Source of the DNA: Gemmata sp. | GTDB lineage: Bacteria > Planctomycetota > Planctomycetia > Gemmatales > Gemmataceae | Assembly: GCA_025055115.1 (NCBI GenBank) | Contig: JANWYJ010000075.1 | Location: 1-64,000 of the forward strand | Length of the DNA stretch: 64,000 nt | Reading direction: 5' to 3' | In this document: piece by piece, positions 1 to 7,890 of the stretch | Layout: each line of letters starts with the position of its first letter | Numbering within the stretch: the first letter of the stretch is position 1 | Program-made: the position numbers and the translations under genes | The notes under the pieces: generated by a model | What the model saw: only the letters and a program-made list of their open reading frames with translations | Databases searched by the model: none | Told to the model about the DNA's origin: nothing

Positions 1-298
1 CACCCTGACCATTCTCTGGGTGACTACCCGGGGGGTTGTTATGCCCGTTGCACCATGTGGAGTTGGCGGAAGTGCCCGGACGAGTTGAGACATAACCCGA
101 TGGCAGGGTTGTGTTGGCATCGTGGAATGCATGCAAGGCGATGCCAATTTGCTTCAAGTTGTTCTGACAACTCATTCGTGCCGCGGCTTCACGCACTTTT
201 TGCACAGCCGGCAACAAAAGGCCAATCAAAATAGCAATAATCGCGATGACAACCAGTAACTCAATCAGTGTGAATCCGGAGCGTGACGATCTTTTCAT
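1..298 (-). CDS. DUF1559 family prepilin-like protein, N-terminal part
   Basis: This is the first 99 residues of a gene that runs off the left edge. It opens with a type IV prepilin signature: a short basic leader (MKRSSRSG), then [20 protein letters not shown]. The next segment, with [27 protein letters not shown], is the hallmark start of the DUF1559 family, which is greatly expanded in planctomycetes. Cleavage and N-methylation would occur between G8 and F9, leaving a hydrophobic helix. Members are secreted, pseudopilin-like proteins of unknown role. The start is the ATG at 298, with AGGACTCTCC just upstream. It is divergent from feoA. Confidence 0.93.
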   Translation of the reverse strand, partial: MKRSSRSGFTLIELLVVIAIIAILIGLLLPAVQKVREAAARMSCQNNLKQIGIALHAFHDANTTLPSGYVSTRPGTSANSTWCNGHNNPPGSHPENGQG

Positions 299-596
299 AG
301 GGAGAGTCCTGGATTGAAGGAAAAACGTGAGGTAGAGGGTGTAAAAACTAATAATGAGGCGGGTTTCCGACACATCCTGATGCTAATTATATGTCCTCGT
401 GAGAGTATCGTAAATACCCCCCTCCGAATTTCCATTCCATTATTTTGCCTTGTCAACGCCCTGCCATGGAACATCGAATGTCGGGCAAGAAATCTGCAAA
501 TCTGCAATACCCATCTTGACTTCGGTGTCGAGGGTTGCGAAAGTAAATGAGACAGAATCTCAATAAGTACGGGTCGCCTTCCTGTCGGGAAAGGCT
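299..596. promoter_or_regulatory. Divergent intergenic region between DUF1559 gene and feo operon
   Basis: These 298 bases separate two outward-facing genes and must hold both promoters. The middle (about 370-460) is noticeably richer in A and T than its surroundings. I looked for a Fur or DtxR-type palindrome ahead of feoA and found only the weak inverted repeat GAGA-N5-TCTC near 550, not enough to name a regulator. The sequence GGGAAAGG just before 597 is the likely ribosome binding site of feoA. Confidence 0.4.
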
Positions 597-824
597 ATGC
601 TTGTGCCCTTGGACATGCTGCAGGCCGGAGAATGGGCCGAAGTTGAAGAAGTGACGGGGCAACCCGGTTGGGTTGGCCGCTTGGCGGAACTGGGCATTCG
701 CCAAGGGTGCCGCGTGCAGGTGCTGCAACCTGGTGCCACTTGCTTACTCAACGTCGCCGGCTGCAAGCTCTGCCTCCGCGGCGGCGAATGTTCCCAAATC
801 CTGGTTCGCCCGGTAACACTCTGA
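597..824 (+). CDS. feoA: FeoA domain protein (first copy)
   Basis: 75 residues, the usual length for FeoA, a small SH3-like protein that acts at the cytoplasmic face of the FeoB ferrous iron transporter. The pattern fits the family: an opening 'L...L..G' stretch, then LAELGIRQGCRVQVLQPGA, then a C-terminal strand. This copy carries three cysteines (CLLNVAGCKLCLRGGEC region has four in total), more than typical FeoA. GGGAAAGG precedes the ATG. Its TGA overlaps the next ATG by one base (TGATG), so translation of the two FeoA copies is probably coupled. Confidence 0.9.
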   Translation: MLVPLDMLQAGEWAEVEEVTGQPGWVGRLAELGIRQGCRVQVLQPGATCLLNVAGCKLCLRGGECSQILVRPVTL

Positions 825-1060
825 TGCCCACCCTTGCCGATCTGGTGTGTGGTCAGCACGCCGAAGTGCTTGCGATCTCAGGTCCTCCGGCCTTTGTGCA
901 GCGGATTTATGAGTTGGGCTTGCTGGAAGGGGAACGCCTCGAATTGATCGCTGTTGCCCCCCTGGGAGACCCTATTGAGATTCGCCTCGGGAACTCCCGC
1001 CTCAGTTTGCGTCGTTCGGAAGCCGCCCATATTGACGTTCGGATCATTCACGCCCCTTAG
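824..1060 (+). CDS. feoA: FeoA domain protein (second copy)
   Basis: 78 residues and a second FeoA: RIYELGLLEGERLELIAVAPLGDPIEIRLG matches the core family pattern, including the 'GDP..ir' segment that the first copy lacks. The start ATG shares its A with the TGA of the upstream feoA. Two separate FeoA polypeptides before FeoB are known in several phyla; the second copy here is the more canonical one, and the first, cysteine-bearing copy may have a specialised role (inference). feoB starts 42 bases further on. Confidence 0.9.
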   Translation: MPTLADLVCGQHAEVLAISGPPAFVQRIYELGLLEGERLELIAVAPLGDPIEIRLGNSRLSLRRSEAAHIDVRIIHAP

Positions 1061-1102
1061 CCGCTGGGGGGTCATCCGCCGACCGATGGCGGCTTTTGGT
1101 GT

Positions 1103-3370
1103 ATGGCCATGCTCACCACCACCCTCACTGTCGCGCTTGTTGGCAACCCCAACACCGGCAAATCCACTCTCTTCAACGCCCTGTCGGGATTGCGACAGCG
1201 GGTCGGCAACTACCCCGGGGTGACCGTGGAGATGAAAAAAGGGCAGTTCACCAGCGATGGCCTGACCTTTGAGCTGGTCGACTTGCCAGGTACTTACAGC
1301 CTCGCGGCCCGCAGCCCGGATGAGATGGTGGCCGTCGATCTACTCTTGGGACGACGGCCCGAAGAACCGCGACCCGATGTTATCGTCTCCATCGTTGATG
1401 CCACCAACCTCGATCGGCACTTGTACTTGACCAGTCAGCTTTTGGATTTGGGCGTTCCGGTGGTGGTCGCGGTCAATATGATCGACGCCGCCGCGGCCCA
1501 AGGCCTGACCATCAACTACGAGAAACTCAGTGGTGCATTGGGAGTTCCGGTGGTGCCGATTCAAGCCAACAACGGCACCGGTTTGCCGCAATTGATCCGA
1601 ACCATTCGCCAGACGGCCGAAAACGGAAAAATTCCCCAGCCGCTCGAATTTCCGGTTGCTTTTAATGAAATTATTGCGCATATAACTAAAGAGCTATCTG
1701 ACCAAGTCCCACCGGTCTTGGTCCGCCGATTACTTTTGGACGTCGGCGGATATGTCGAACACGAGTTCGTTGCCGAACACGGCAAACGTCTTCAGCAGCT
1801 TCTGACAAAAGCCCGCGAACAACTGGCCGCGGCGAATTGCCCGGTGCCGGCCATTGAAGCCCGGACACGCTTTGCCTGGGTCCGTAACGCGGTCGCCGCT
1901 GCAGTGACCAAGCCGGCGCAGCGGCCGATCACCTGGACGGATCGTCTCGACGCGGTTTTGACCCATCGGCTGTGGGGTACCGTGGCATTTTTGGCCGTCA
2001 TGTTCGTGATGTTTCAGTCGATCTTTCTGTGGGCGCAGCCGCTTATGGATCAGATCGACGCTGCCCGGGAATGGCTGGCCCAAGGTGTTGAAGACGCCAT
2101 GCCCCCCGGACCCCTGCGGGCGTTGCTGGTGGATGGTGTGATCGGCGGCATTGGCAGTGTGTTGGTCTTTTTGCCGCAGATTCTTATTCTGTTTGCGTTT
2201 ATTGCGATTTTGGAAGATTGCGGTTACATGGCTCGGGCAGCGTTTCTGATGGACCGGATCATGAGCCGCTGCGGGTTGAGCGGAAAGTCGTTCATCCCGC
2301 TGCTGTCGAGCGTCGCTTGTGCCATTCCGGGCATTATGGCGACTCGGGTGATCGAGAATCGCCGCGATCGGCTGGCGACTATTCTGGTCGCTCCGCTGAT
2401 GAGCTGTTCGGCACGCCTGCCGGTGTATGTCCTGCTCATTGGGGCCTTCATCGCGAAGCCCGGTTCGCCTGCGTGGCTGCCCGGATTGGTGTTGTTCGCG
2501 ATGTACCTCATTGGCTTCACCGTGGCCCCATTGGTGGCTTTAGCGTTGAAGCGAACCTTGCTCCGTGGGGCACCTCCCGTGTTCGTCATGGAGTTGCCCA
2601 GCTACCGGCGACCGAAACTGACCGCGATCCTGCGGCGGATGTTCGAGGCTGGCAAAGCCTTCGTCATCCGTGCCGGGACGATCATTCTGGCCGCGATGAT
2701 CATTGTTTGGGCGCTTCTCTACTTTCCATACACGGATGCTAATGGGGAGTCGTATCCTGAACGTATCGCCCAAGCGGAAGAAGCCGCAAGTGCCAACGCC
2801 GACCGGCTGAAGGAACTGCACGCGATCGAACAGCCCACCCCAGAACAACAAGCGGAGCTGGCCCAACTGGAAGAAACCGCTAGCCTGGCCGACAAACTCA
2901 ACGGCGCATGGAAGCGGCAAAGCCTCTTGGGCCGCTTGGGGCTGTGGATGGAACCCGTCTTCGAACCGTTGGGGTGGGATTGGAAAATCGGCGTGGCAGC
3001 GATGGCCAGCTTCCCAGCACGGGAAGTGATCGTCGGCACGTTTGGTCTTCTTTATGATGTGGGTGATGTCGACCCCGGCCTGGTCCTCGACGGTTCCGAC
3101 GAAGAAGGGCAAGCGAAAGTCGTCAGCCTGACCCGCGCCGTCCAAGACGAGTGGGCCAAAGACCCCATCCGTGGCCGATACGGCGTGCCGGTGGCGCTGT
3201 CGATCATGGTCTTTTTTGCCCTCTGCTGCCAATGTGGGGCCACTCTCGCCGTCATTCAGCGCGAGACCCGAAGCTGGCTGTGGCCGGCATTTACGTTCGT
3301 GTACATGACCACCCTGGCCTACCTGGGGGCCATGCTCACCTTCCAAATCGGCCGACTGATGGTTGGCTGA
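1103..3370 (+). CDS. feoB: Ferrous iron transporter FeoB
   Basis: 755 residues, the normal length. FeoB is the inner-membrane Fe(II) permease with an N-terminal GTPase domain. Visible motifs: G1 GNPNTGKS (residues 14-21), G3 DLPG (60-63), G4 NMID (125-128). The two Gate domains follow with many membrane helices, including the GYMARAAFLMDR and SFIPLLSS...IPGIMATR segments typical of the core, and ASFPAREVIVGTFG in the second half. A hydrophilic glutamate/alanine-rich insert lies at about residues 545-610. The start is the ATG of MAMLTTT; the second ATG two codons on is an alternative. It is third in the feo operon. Confidence 0.98.
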   Translation: MAMLTTTLTVALVGNPNTGKSTLFNALSGLRQRVGNYPGVTVEMKKGQFTSDGLTFELVDLPGTYSLAARSPDEMVAVDLLLGRRPEEPRPDVIVSIVDATNLDRHLYLTSQLLDLGVPVVVAVNMIDAAAAQGLTINYEKLSGALGVPVVPIQANNGTGLPQLIRTIRQTAENGKIPQPLEFPVAFNEIIAHITKELSDQVPPVLVRRLLLDVGGYVEHEFVAEHGKRLQQLLTKAREQLAAANCPVPAIEARTRFAWVRNAVAAAVTKPAQRPITWTDRLDAVLTHRLWGTVAFLAVMFVMFQSIFLWAQPLMDQIDAAREWLAQGVEDAMPPGPLRALLVDGVIGGIGSVLVFLPQILILFAFIAILEDCGYMARAAFLMDRIMSRCGLSGKSFIPLLSSVACAIPGIMATRVIENRRDRLATILVAPLMSCSARLPVYVLLIGAFIAKPGSPAWLPGLVLFAMYLIGFTVAPLVALALKRTLLRGAPPVFVMELPSYRRPKLTAILRRMFEAGKAFVIRAGTIILAAMIIVWALLYFPYTDANGESYPERIAQAEEAASANADRLKELHAIEQPTPEQQAELAQLEETASLADKLNGAWKRQSLLGRLGLWMEPVFEPLGWDWKIGVAAMASFPAREVIVGTFGLLYDVGDVDPGLVLDGSDEEGQAKVVSLTRAVQDEWAKDPIRGRYGVPVALSIMVFFALCCQCGATLAVIQRETRSWLWPAFTFVYMTTLAYLGAMLTFQIGRLMVG

Positions 3371-3424
3371 ATGGGCCAAATGCGGCAAAGACCCAACGTC
3401 GGCTGGCCCTGCGAGGAACAACCC

Positions 3425-3616
3425 ATGCCGATGATGATGCAGTGGATCGCGGTGGGCTTGATCGTTGCGGTGGCAGGAAGTTACGTCGTGTATGTGACGT
3501 ACCGAAGTTGGTTCGCCCCGCCGAAAGCGGGCTGTGGCGGCCGCTGTGGCCAGTGTCACCAACCCCGAATCGATTCGCCCCCCCCCCACGGACGCCGCCC
3601 CCTGCCGCTGGCATAA
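3425..3616 (+). CDS. FeoB-associated Cys-rich membrane protein
   Basis: A 63-residue protein if started at the ATG at 3425 (MPMMMQW...); an in-frame ATG directly after the feoB stop (3371) would add 18 residues. It has one N-terminal transmembrane helix (WIAVGLIVAVAGSYVVYVTY) followed by a short cysteine cluster, C-x3-C-x2-C, in GCGGRCGQCHQP. This matches the small FeoB-associated Cys-rich membrane proteins found next to feoB, which may hand iron to or from the transporter. Its TAA overlaps the start of the protoporphyrinogen oxidase gene (TAATG), tying iron import to haem synthesis. Confidence 0.82.
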   Translation: MPMMMQWIAVGLIVAVAGSYVVYVTYRSWFAPPKAGCGGRCGQCHQPRIDSPPPHGRRPLPLA

Positions 3617-5070
3617 TGACGGCAAGCAATACCTTCTCTCTGGCCGAATCGAATTCCGCTATGCCGCAGGTTGTTGTCGTCGGTGGTGGGCTGACAGGGT
3701 TGACAGTAGCTTTTCGCTTGAAGCAGTGGGCGGCGGGCATTTCTGTCGTGCTTCTGGAGTCGGGCGATCGCCCCGGCGGCAATATCGGCACGGAATGGCA
3801 TGAGGGCTTTCGTGTCGAACGGGGACCGAATGGTTTTTTGGATCGCACGCCCGCAGTGCCGGATTTGGTGCGCGATTTAGGGCTGAGCGCACAGCTCATT
3901 GCGGCTAGCGATGGCAGCCGGAAGAATCGCTACGTCTTTGTCCGAGGTCAACTTCACAAACTGCCTCGTGGTCCGCTGGGGTTGCTTACCACGCCCTTGT
4001 TGTCATGGCGCGGTAAATGGCAACTTCTCAGCGAACCGTGGCGGAAGAGCCAACCGGTCAGCGCCGATGAATCGGTTCACGACTTTGTGACTCGCCGCGC
4101 CGGCCAAGAAGCTGCGGACATCTTCGCTGATGCTCTGGTCACTGGGATTCATGGGGGTGATCCGCGGCAACTGAGTGTGGCTGCGACTTTCCCGCGACTG
4201 CCGGTCCTGGAGCGCGAAGCGGGCAGTATCATTCGCGGGTTCCTTCGTGCCGCCCGGCAGCGGAAAAAGGAGGCGAAAGCCCAGGGACTTCATCCCCCTG
4301 GTCCCATGCGGATGTGGTCGTTTCGCGAAGGATTGCAAGTGCTGATCGACGCGCTGACGCAGCACTTGGGTGATACGGTGCAATGCGGTGTGGCCGTGCG
4401 GTCGATAACCAAACCGACCGAGGCTTCGCCGTGGATCATCCACACCGACCGCACGACCTTCACGGCCGACGCGGTGGTATTGACATGCCCTGCCTACGAG
4501 CAAGCCGCGATCCTCCACGACTACGATCGGACACTGGCCGAGGAAATTGCGGGCATTCCCTACAATCGTATCGCAGTGGTGGCTCTGGGTTATCGCCGTG
4601 ACGATTGCCCTGGGGGCCTCGACGGCTTCGGTTATATCGCGCCGCAAAACACCCGCCGCGATCTGCTCGGTGTGCAATGGTGTTCATCGATCTTTCCTGA
4701 TCGCGCACCCCCGGGCTTTGTGCTGTGGCGGGCGTTATGCGGCGGTGTTCATCGGGGCGAACAATTGGATTGGGACGACGACCGTTTGGTGAAAGCCGTC
4801 CATGCGGAAATTCGCCTGGCAATGGGGGTGCGCGGCGAACCGGTCTTCCAGCGCATCATCCGTTGGCCCAAGGCCATCCCCCAGTATGTTTGCGGGCATC
4901 TGGACCGGATGGCCCGGATCGAGGAACTGGCTTCGCGTCATGCCGGATTGTTCCTCACGGGCAATGCCTACCGTGGGGTGGCGATGGCCGATTGCGTGGA
5001 ACAAGCGGGTCGCATAGCCACGCAAGTGAGCCGCATGCTATTGCCGCCGGATAGGAAATCATCGGTGTGA
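3616..5070 (+). CDS. hemY: Protoporphyrinogen/coproporphyrinogen oxidase, HemY type
   Basis: 484 residues, typical for the FAD-dependent HemY family that oxidises (copro)protoporphyrinogen to the porphyrin in haem synthesis. The N-terminus has the dinucleotide-binding glycine motif GGGLTG (residues 23-28). Family stretches follow: ERGPNGFLD, SVHDFVTRRAGQEAADIFADALVTGIHGGD, and near the C-terminus LFLTGNAYRGVAMADCVEQA, the usual FAD-contacting end. I chose the ATG at 3616 because it overlaps the preceding stop; an internal ATG at 3661 (MPQVVVV) would give a more compact N-terminus. The link to the feo operon suggests co-expression of iron uptake and haem assembly. Confidence 0.93.
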   Translation: MTASNTFSLAESNSAMPQVVVVGGGLTGLTVAFRLKQWAAGISVVLLESGDRPGGNIGTEWHEGFRVERGPNGFLDRTPAVPDLVRDLGLSAQLIAASDGSRKNRYVFVRGQLHKLPRGPLGLLTTPLLSWRGKWQLLSEPWRKSQPVSADESVHDFVTRRAGQEAADIFADALVTGIHGGDPRQLSVAATFPRLPVLEREAGSIIRGFLRAARQRKKEAKAQGLHPPGPMRMWSFREGLQVLIDALTQHLGDTVQCGVAVRSITKPTEASPWIIHTDRTTFTADAVVLTCPAYEQAAILHDYDRTLAEEIAGIPYNRIAVVALGYRRDDCPGGLDGFGYIAPQNTRRDLLGVQWCSSIFPDRAPPGFVLWRALCGGVHRGEQLDWDDDRLVKAVHAEIRLAMGVRGEPVFQRIIRWPKAIPQYVCGHLDRMARIEELASRHAGLFLTGNAYRGVAMADCVEQAGRIATQVSRMLLPPDRKSSV

Positions 5071-5088
5071 ATCGACGTATCAGCTTCA

Positions 5089-5123
5089 GTCGCGCGGCAT
5101 ACCGTCGGTCGCGCGGCATACCG
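5089..5123. repeat. Tandem 16-bp repeat, two copies
   Basis: GTCGCGCGGCATACCG occurs exactly at 5089-5104 and 5108-5123, 19 bases apart, just after the hemY stop. It is one of many short tandem duplications in this window's intergenic DNA. Confidence 0.9.
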
Positions 5124-5372
5124 CTTATCGAAAGCGGTGATGACTCGACGCTATCGGGTCACGGTCAGGGGTGGGCCCGTATGGCCAGGGTTCGCCCTCC
5201 GCACAGTTCGAGAGGCGTTGGATGAATCCGCGGGAGCGACTCGGTTTTCCCTTGCGATCATTGTGAGTAGACCGTAATCTAGGGTGTATGAGGGGTAGAC
5301 CCTCAACCGATAAGAGAAGTGTTGGAATTCCCGCCGAAGTCTTCCCTTCCTCGTTTGGGAGCCTGCCGAGCC

Positions 5373-6731
5373 ATGCTCAACATTCCCTTCGGATCGGTTC
5401 GATTCTGTGATGGCGTCAGCCGCCGCAACTTCCTGAAGATTGGGTCACTGTCGTTTGGTGCTTTCCATCTGACGTTGGCCGACATTTTCCGGGCTGAAGC
5501 TGCGGCCAAAAAACAAGGCGAACTCCCACGCACACGGCATAAAGCCGTCATCAACATCTTCTTGGCCGGCGGTCCACCACACCAGGATATGTGGGACCTG
5601 AAACCCGATGCCCCGAAAGAAATCCGCGGTGAGTTCAACCCGATTCAAACGAATGTCACGGGAATTCAAATTGGTGAGACGTTCCCGCGTATCGCCCGCA
5701 TGGCCCACCGCTTCGCTTTCATTCGCTCGATTGTCGGTGCCCGCGGAGGTCATGATGCGTATCAATGCACCACGGGTTGGGATCAACAATCGCTTGCGTC
5801 GATCGGGGGCCGGCCGAGTATTGGCAGTGCGGTGTGGAAACTGCAAGGCCCGGTCGACCCCAGCGTGCCACCGTTCATCGGTCTGGCCGAACGGACGCAG
5901 CATCAGCCGTGGAGCGACCCGGGGCGGAGTGGTTTCCTCGGCAGCACCTTTGCAGCCTTCCAACCCAGTGGCCCCGATATGCAAAATATGGTGCTCAATG
6001 CCACCAATAAAGATTGCCTGCCGGAGCGCAAAAAACTGCTCGCCGCCTTCGACGATATGAAGCGCGAACTGGACTATCAAGGCACTCTCCTGGCCGCCGA
6101 TGCTGCCACCGAGCGTGCCTTCGATGTCCTTACCTCCAGCAAACTGGTGGAAGCTCTCGACTTGTCCAAAGAAAGTCCGAAAGTTCGCGAACGCTACGGC
6201 GACGGAAAACCCTACCAATACCAATACGATGGCGCGCCCACGGTCAATGAACATCTACTGATTGCGCGCCGGCTCGTGGAAGCGGGTGCTCGTGTCGTCA
6301 CCCTCAGCTACGGTCGTTGGGATAGCCACGGCAGAAATTTCGACCTGGTCCGCGACCACGGCGCCAAACTCGACCAATGCCTGACAGCGTTGGTGGAAGA
6401 CCTGGAAGCCCGTGGCATGCTCGATGATGTGACCGTCATCGCCTGGGGCGAATTTGGTCGCACCCCGAAGATCAATAAAGACGCTGGCCGCGATCACTGG
6501 CCGCAAGTCAGCTGCGCCATTCTCGCCGGTGGTGGCATGAAGACGGGTCAAGTGATCGGCAGCACCGACAAGGACGCTGCGCTGGCCAAAGATCGCCCGG
6601 TGACCTTCGGCGAAATCTTCGCCACGCTCTACCACAACCTCGGCATCAACCCGGAAACGACGACCATCACCGATCCAACCGGCCGTCCACAGCATCTCGT
6701 CGACGGCAAACCGTTACCGGAATTGGTGTGA
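5373..6731 (+). CDS. DUF1501 domain-containing protein
   Basis: 452 residues from the ATG at 5373; a GTG at 5319 in the same frame would add 18 residues and has AGAGAAG nearby. The N-terminus carries a Tat-type signal (SRRNFLKIG then a hydrophobic stretch), so it is probably exported folded. DUF1501 belongs to the alkaline-phosphatase-like/sulfatase fold: visible are FLAGGPPHQDMWDLKPDAP, the SYGRWDSHGRNFD segment and VIAWGEFGRTPKINKDAGRDHWP near the C-terminus. In planctomycetes it normally pairs with a DUF1549/DUF1553 cytochrome-like gene; no partner is adjacent here, and the nearest DUF1549 protein is 37 kb away. Substrate unknown. Confidence 0.93.
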   Translation: MLNIPFGSVRFCDGVSRRNFLKIGSLSFGAFHLTLADIFRAEAAAKKQGELPRTRHKAVINIFLAGGPPHQDMWDLKPDAPKEIRGEFNPIQTNVTGIQIGETFPRIARMAHRFAFIRSIVGARGGHDAYQCTTGWDQQSLASIGGRPSIGSAVWKLQGPVDPSVPPFIGLAERTQHQPWSDPGRSGFLGSTFAAFQPSGPDMQNMVLNATNKDCLPERKKLLAAFDDMKRELDYQGTLLAADAATERAFDVLTSSKLVEALDLSKESPKVRERYGDGKPYQYQYDGAPTVNEHLLIARRLVEAGARVVTLSYGRWDSHGRNFDLVRDHGAKLDQCLTALVEDLEARGMLDDVTVIAWGEFGRTPKINKDAGRDHWPQVSCAILAGGGMKTGQVIGSTDKDAALAKDRPVTFGEIFATLYHNLGINPETTTITDPTGRPQHLVDGKPLPELV

Positions 6732-6741
6732 GCGGAATTCG

Positions 6742-6793
6742 CTGAACCCTGACACCCGGGGCCTGAACTGAACCCTGGCACCCGGGGCCTGGA
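6742..6793. repeat. Tandem 26-bp repeat, two copies
   Basis: Two adjoining copies (6742-6767, 6768-6793) of a unit beginning CTGAACCCTG and containing CACCCGGGGCCTG; they differ at two or three positions. They lie immediately downstream of the DUF1501 stop. Confidence 0.88.
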
Positions 6794-6796
6794 TCA

Positions 6797-6817
6797 GCAG
6801 GGGGGCTTCCCCCCTGC
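6797..6817 (+). terminator. GC-rich hairpin after DUF1501 gene
   Basis: GCAGGGGGG-CTT-CCCCCCTGC forms a perfect 9-bp stem with a 3-base loop, 66 bases past the DUF1501 stop. No T tract follows, so termination is only a suggestion. Confidence 0.45.
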
Positions 6818-6826
6818 CTGACTTTA

Positions 6827-6922
6827 GGCGTTCGGACGTGTGACCGTTGGGTATCGTGATATTCGGAAAATCCTCTGCGCAGTTCGACAGTCTGACCTCT
6901 GGCGCTCGGACGTGTGACCGTT
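6827..6922. repeat. Direct repeat pair, 22 bp, offset 74
   Basis: The stretch beginning GGCGTTCGGACGTGTGACCG at 6827-6848 recurs at 6901-6922 with one change, in the leader region of the CPBP protease gene. The 74-base offset matches several other pairs in the window. Confidence 0.88.
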
Positions 6923-7041
6923 CGTGTTTTCGGCCACAACAGCAGTACGCTTCTCCCCCGGCGTGATTTTCTCCGCAGGCCGTGTGCGTTACGATAGGCA
7001 CTCGGCCATTCGGTGATTCTTCCTATCCCTGGGGTGTTGCG

Positions 7042-7884
7042 ATGGTGTTGTGGATCGGACGATATTGGGAGAAGTGGATTGGCGAACCATTGCGGAAAGT
7101 CGAGGCCGACGCGCTGGCGTATCGACTTTCCGATTCGGGGCGGCGTATCGACGGCAAAACACCGTGGGTTCTGACCACCGCGGCCATCTGCCTGCTTGTC
7201 CAAAACTACAGCGCCCACCCCACCGATGCCGCGGTGGTGGTGAGCTTCACCCTGCGTCCATTGCTGGGAGCCGAAGTGGCCAACCACCTAGACGCGGTTC
7301 TACGCCGCTGGGGGGCCGATCCGCTGGCGATGCTCCTCTGGTGGGGGATTCATGCCGCGTTGTGCTACAGCGTGCTACCGATTTTGGTGTTGAAGCTCGT
7401 CCTGCGAGAGCGTCTGGCCGATCATGGCTTGAAGCTGCACGGCGTTTTGAAGGCGTGGCCACTGTATGTGATGTTTGCGGTCGTCATGGTGCCGTTGGTC
7501 GGGATTTTTTCCGGCACGGAGCATTTTCAGCGAACGTATCCGTTCTTCCGGGTGGTCGCGGTAGAACAAGTCCGTGCGGATTTATGGAAGTGGGAATTGG
7601 CTTACGCTGTGCAATTTGTCGGGCTGGAATTCTTCTTCCGCGGCTTTCTTGTGCATGGGACGAAGCACCGTTTTGGGGTGTATGCGGTTTTTGTCGCGAT
7701 GGTGCCGTATGTCCAGATTCACTTTGGCAAGCCCTTGGCCGAAGCCGTAGCGTCGATTGTCGCGGGCATTGTGTTGGGTTTCATGAGCCTGATTACACGC
7801 TCGGTCTGGTTGGGGGCAGCGCTGCATATTGGCGTGGCCTGGGGCATGGATGGGGCGTGTTTGTACCGGCGGGGGCTGTTGTGA
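7042..7884 (+). CDS. CPBP family intramembrane protease-like protein
   Basis: 280 residues from the ATG at 7042; an upstream GTG (6982) would overlap the repeat region, so I prefer the internal ATG. A multi-pass membrane protein with at least six hydrophobic helices. The C-terminal half carries the Abi/CAAX-protease pattern: LEFFFRGFLVHG (E196, R200), then QIHFGKPLAEA (H227) and a final GIVLGFM...GAALHIGVAWGMD. The usual EExxxR is reduced to a single glutamate, as in several bacterial members. CPBP proteins act in membrane proteolysis, prenyl-protein processing or immunity to bacteriocins; the target here is unknown. It is convergent with the beta-helix gene 6 bases away. Confidence 0.85.
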   Translation: MVLWIGRYWEKWIGEPLRKVEADALAYRLSDSGRRIDGKTPWVLTTAAICLLVQNYSAHPTDAAVVVSFTLRPLLGAEVANHLDAVLRRWGADPLAMLLWWGIHAALCYSVLPILVLKLVLRERLADHGLKLHGVLKAWPLYVMFAVVMVPLVGIFSGTEHFQRTYPFFRVVAVEQVRADLWKWELAYAVQFVGLEFFFRGFLVHGTKHRFGVYAVFVAMVPYVQIHFGKPLAEAVASIVAGIVLGFMSLITRSVWLGAALHIGVAWGMDGACLYRRGLL

Positions 7885-7890
7885 ACCAGT

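Noticed and set aside
299-596. Fur box ahead of feoA
   Set aside because: No stretch approached the GATAATGATAATCATTATC pattern; only a weak 4-base inverted repeat was seen.
2540-3625. Long minus-strand frame antisense to feoB (361 codons)
   Set aside because: It lies wholly opposite a well-defined FeoB, has no family-like pattern and is a codon-bias shadow of GC-rich coding DNA.
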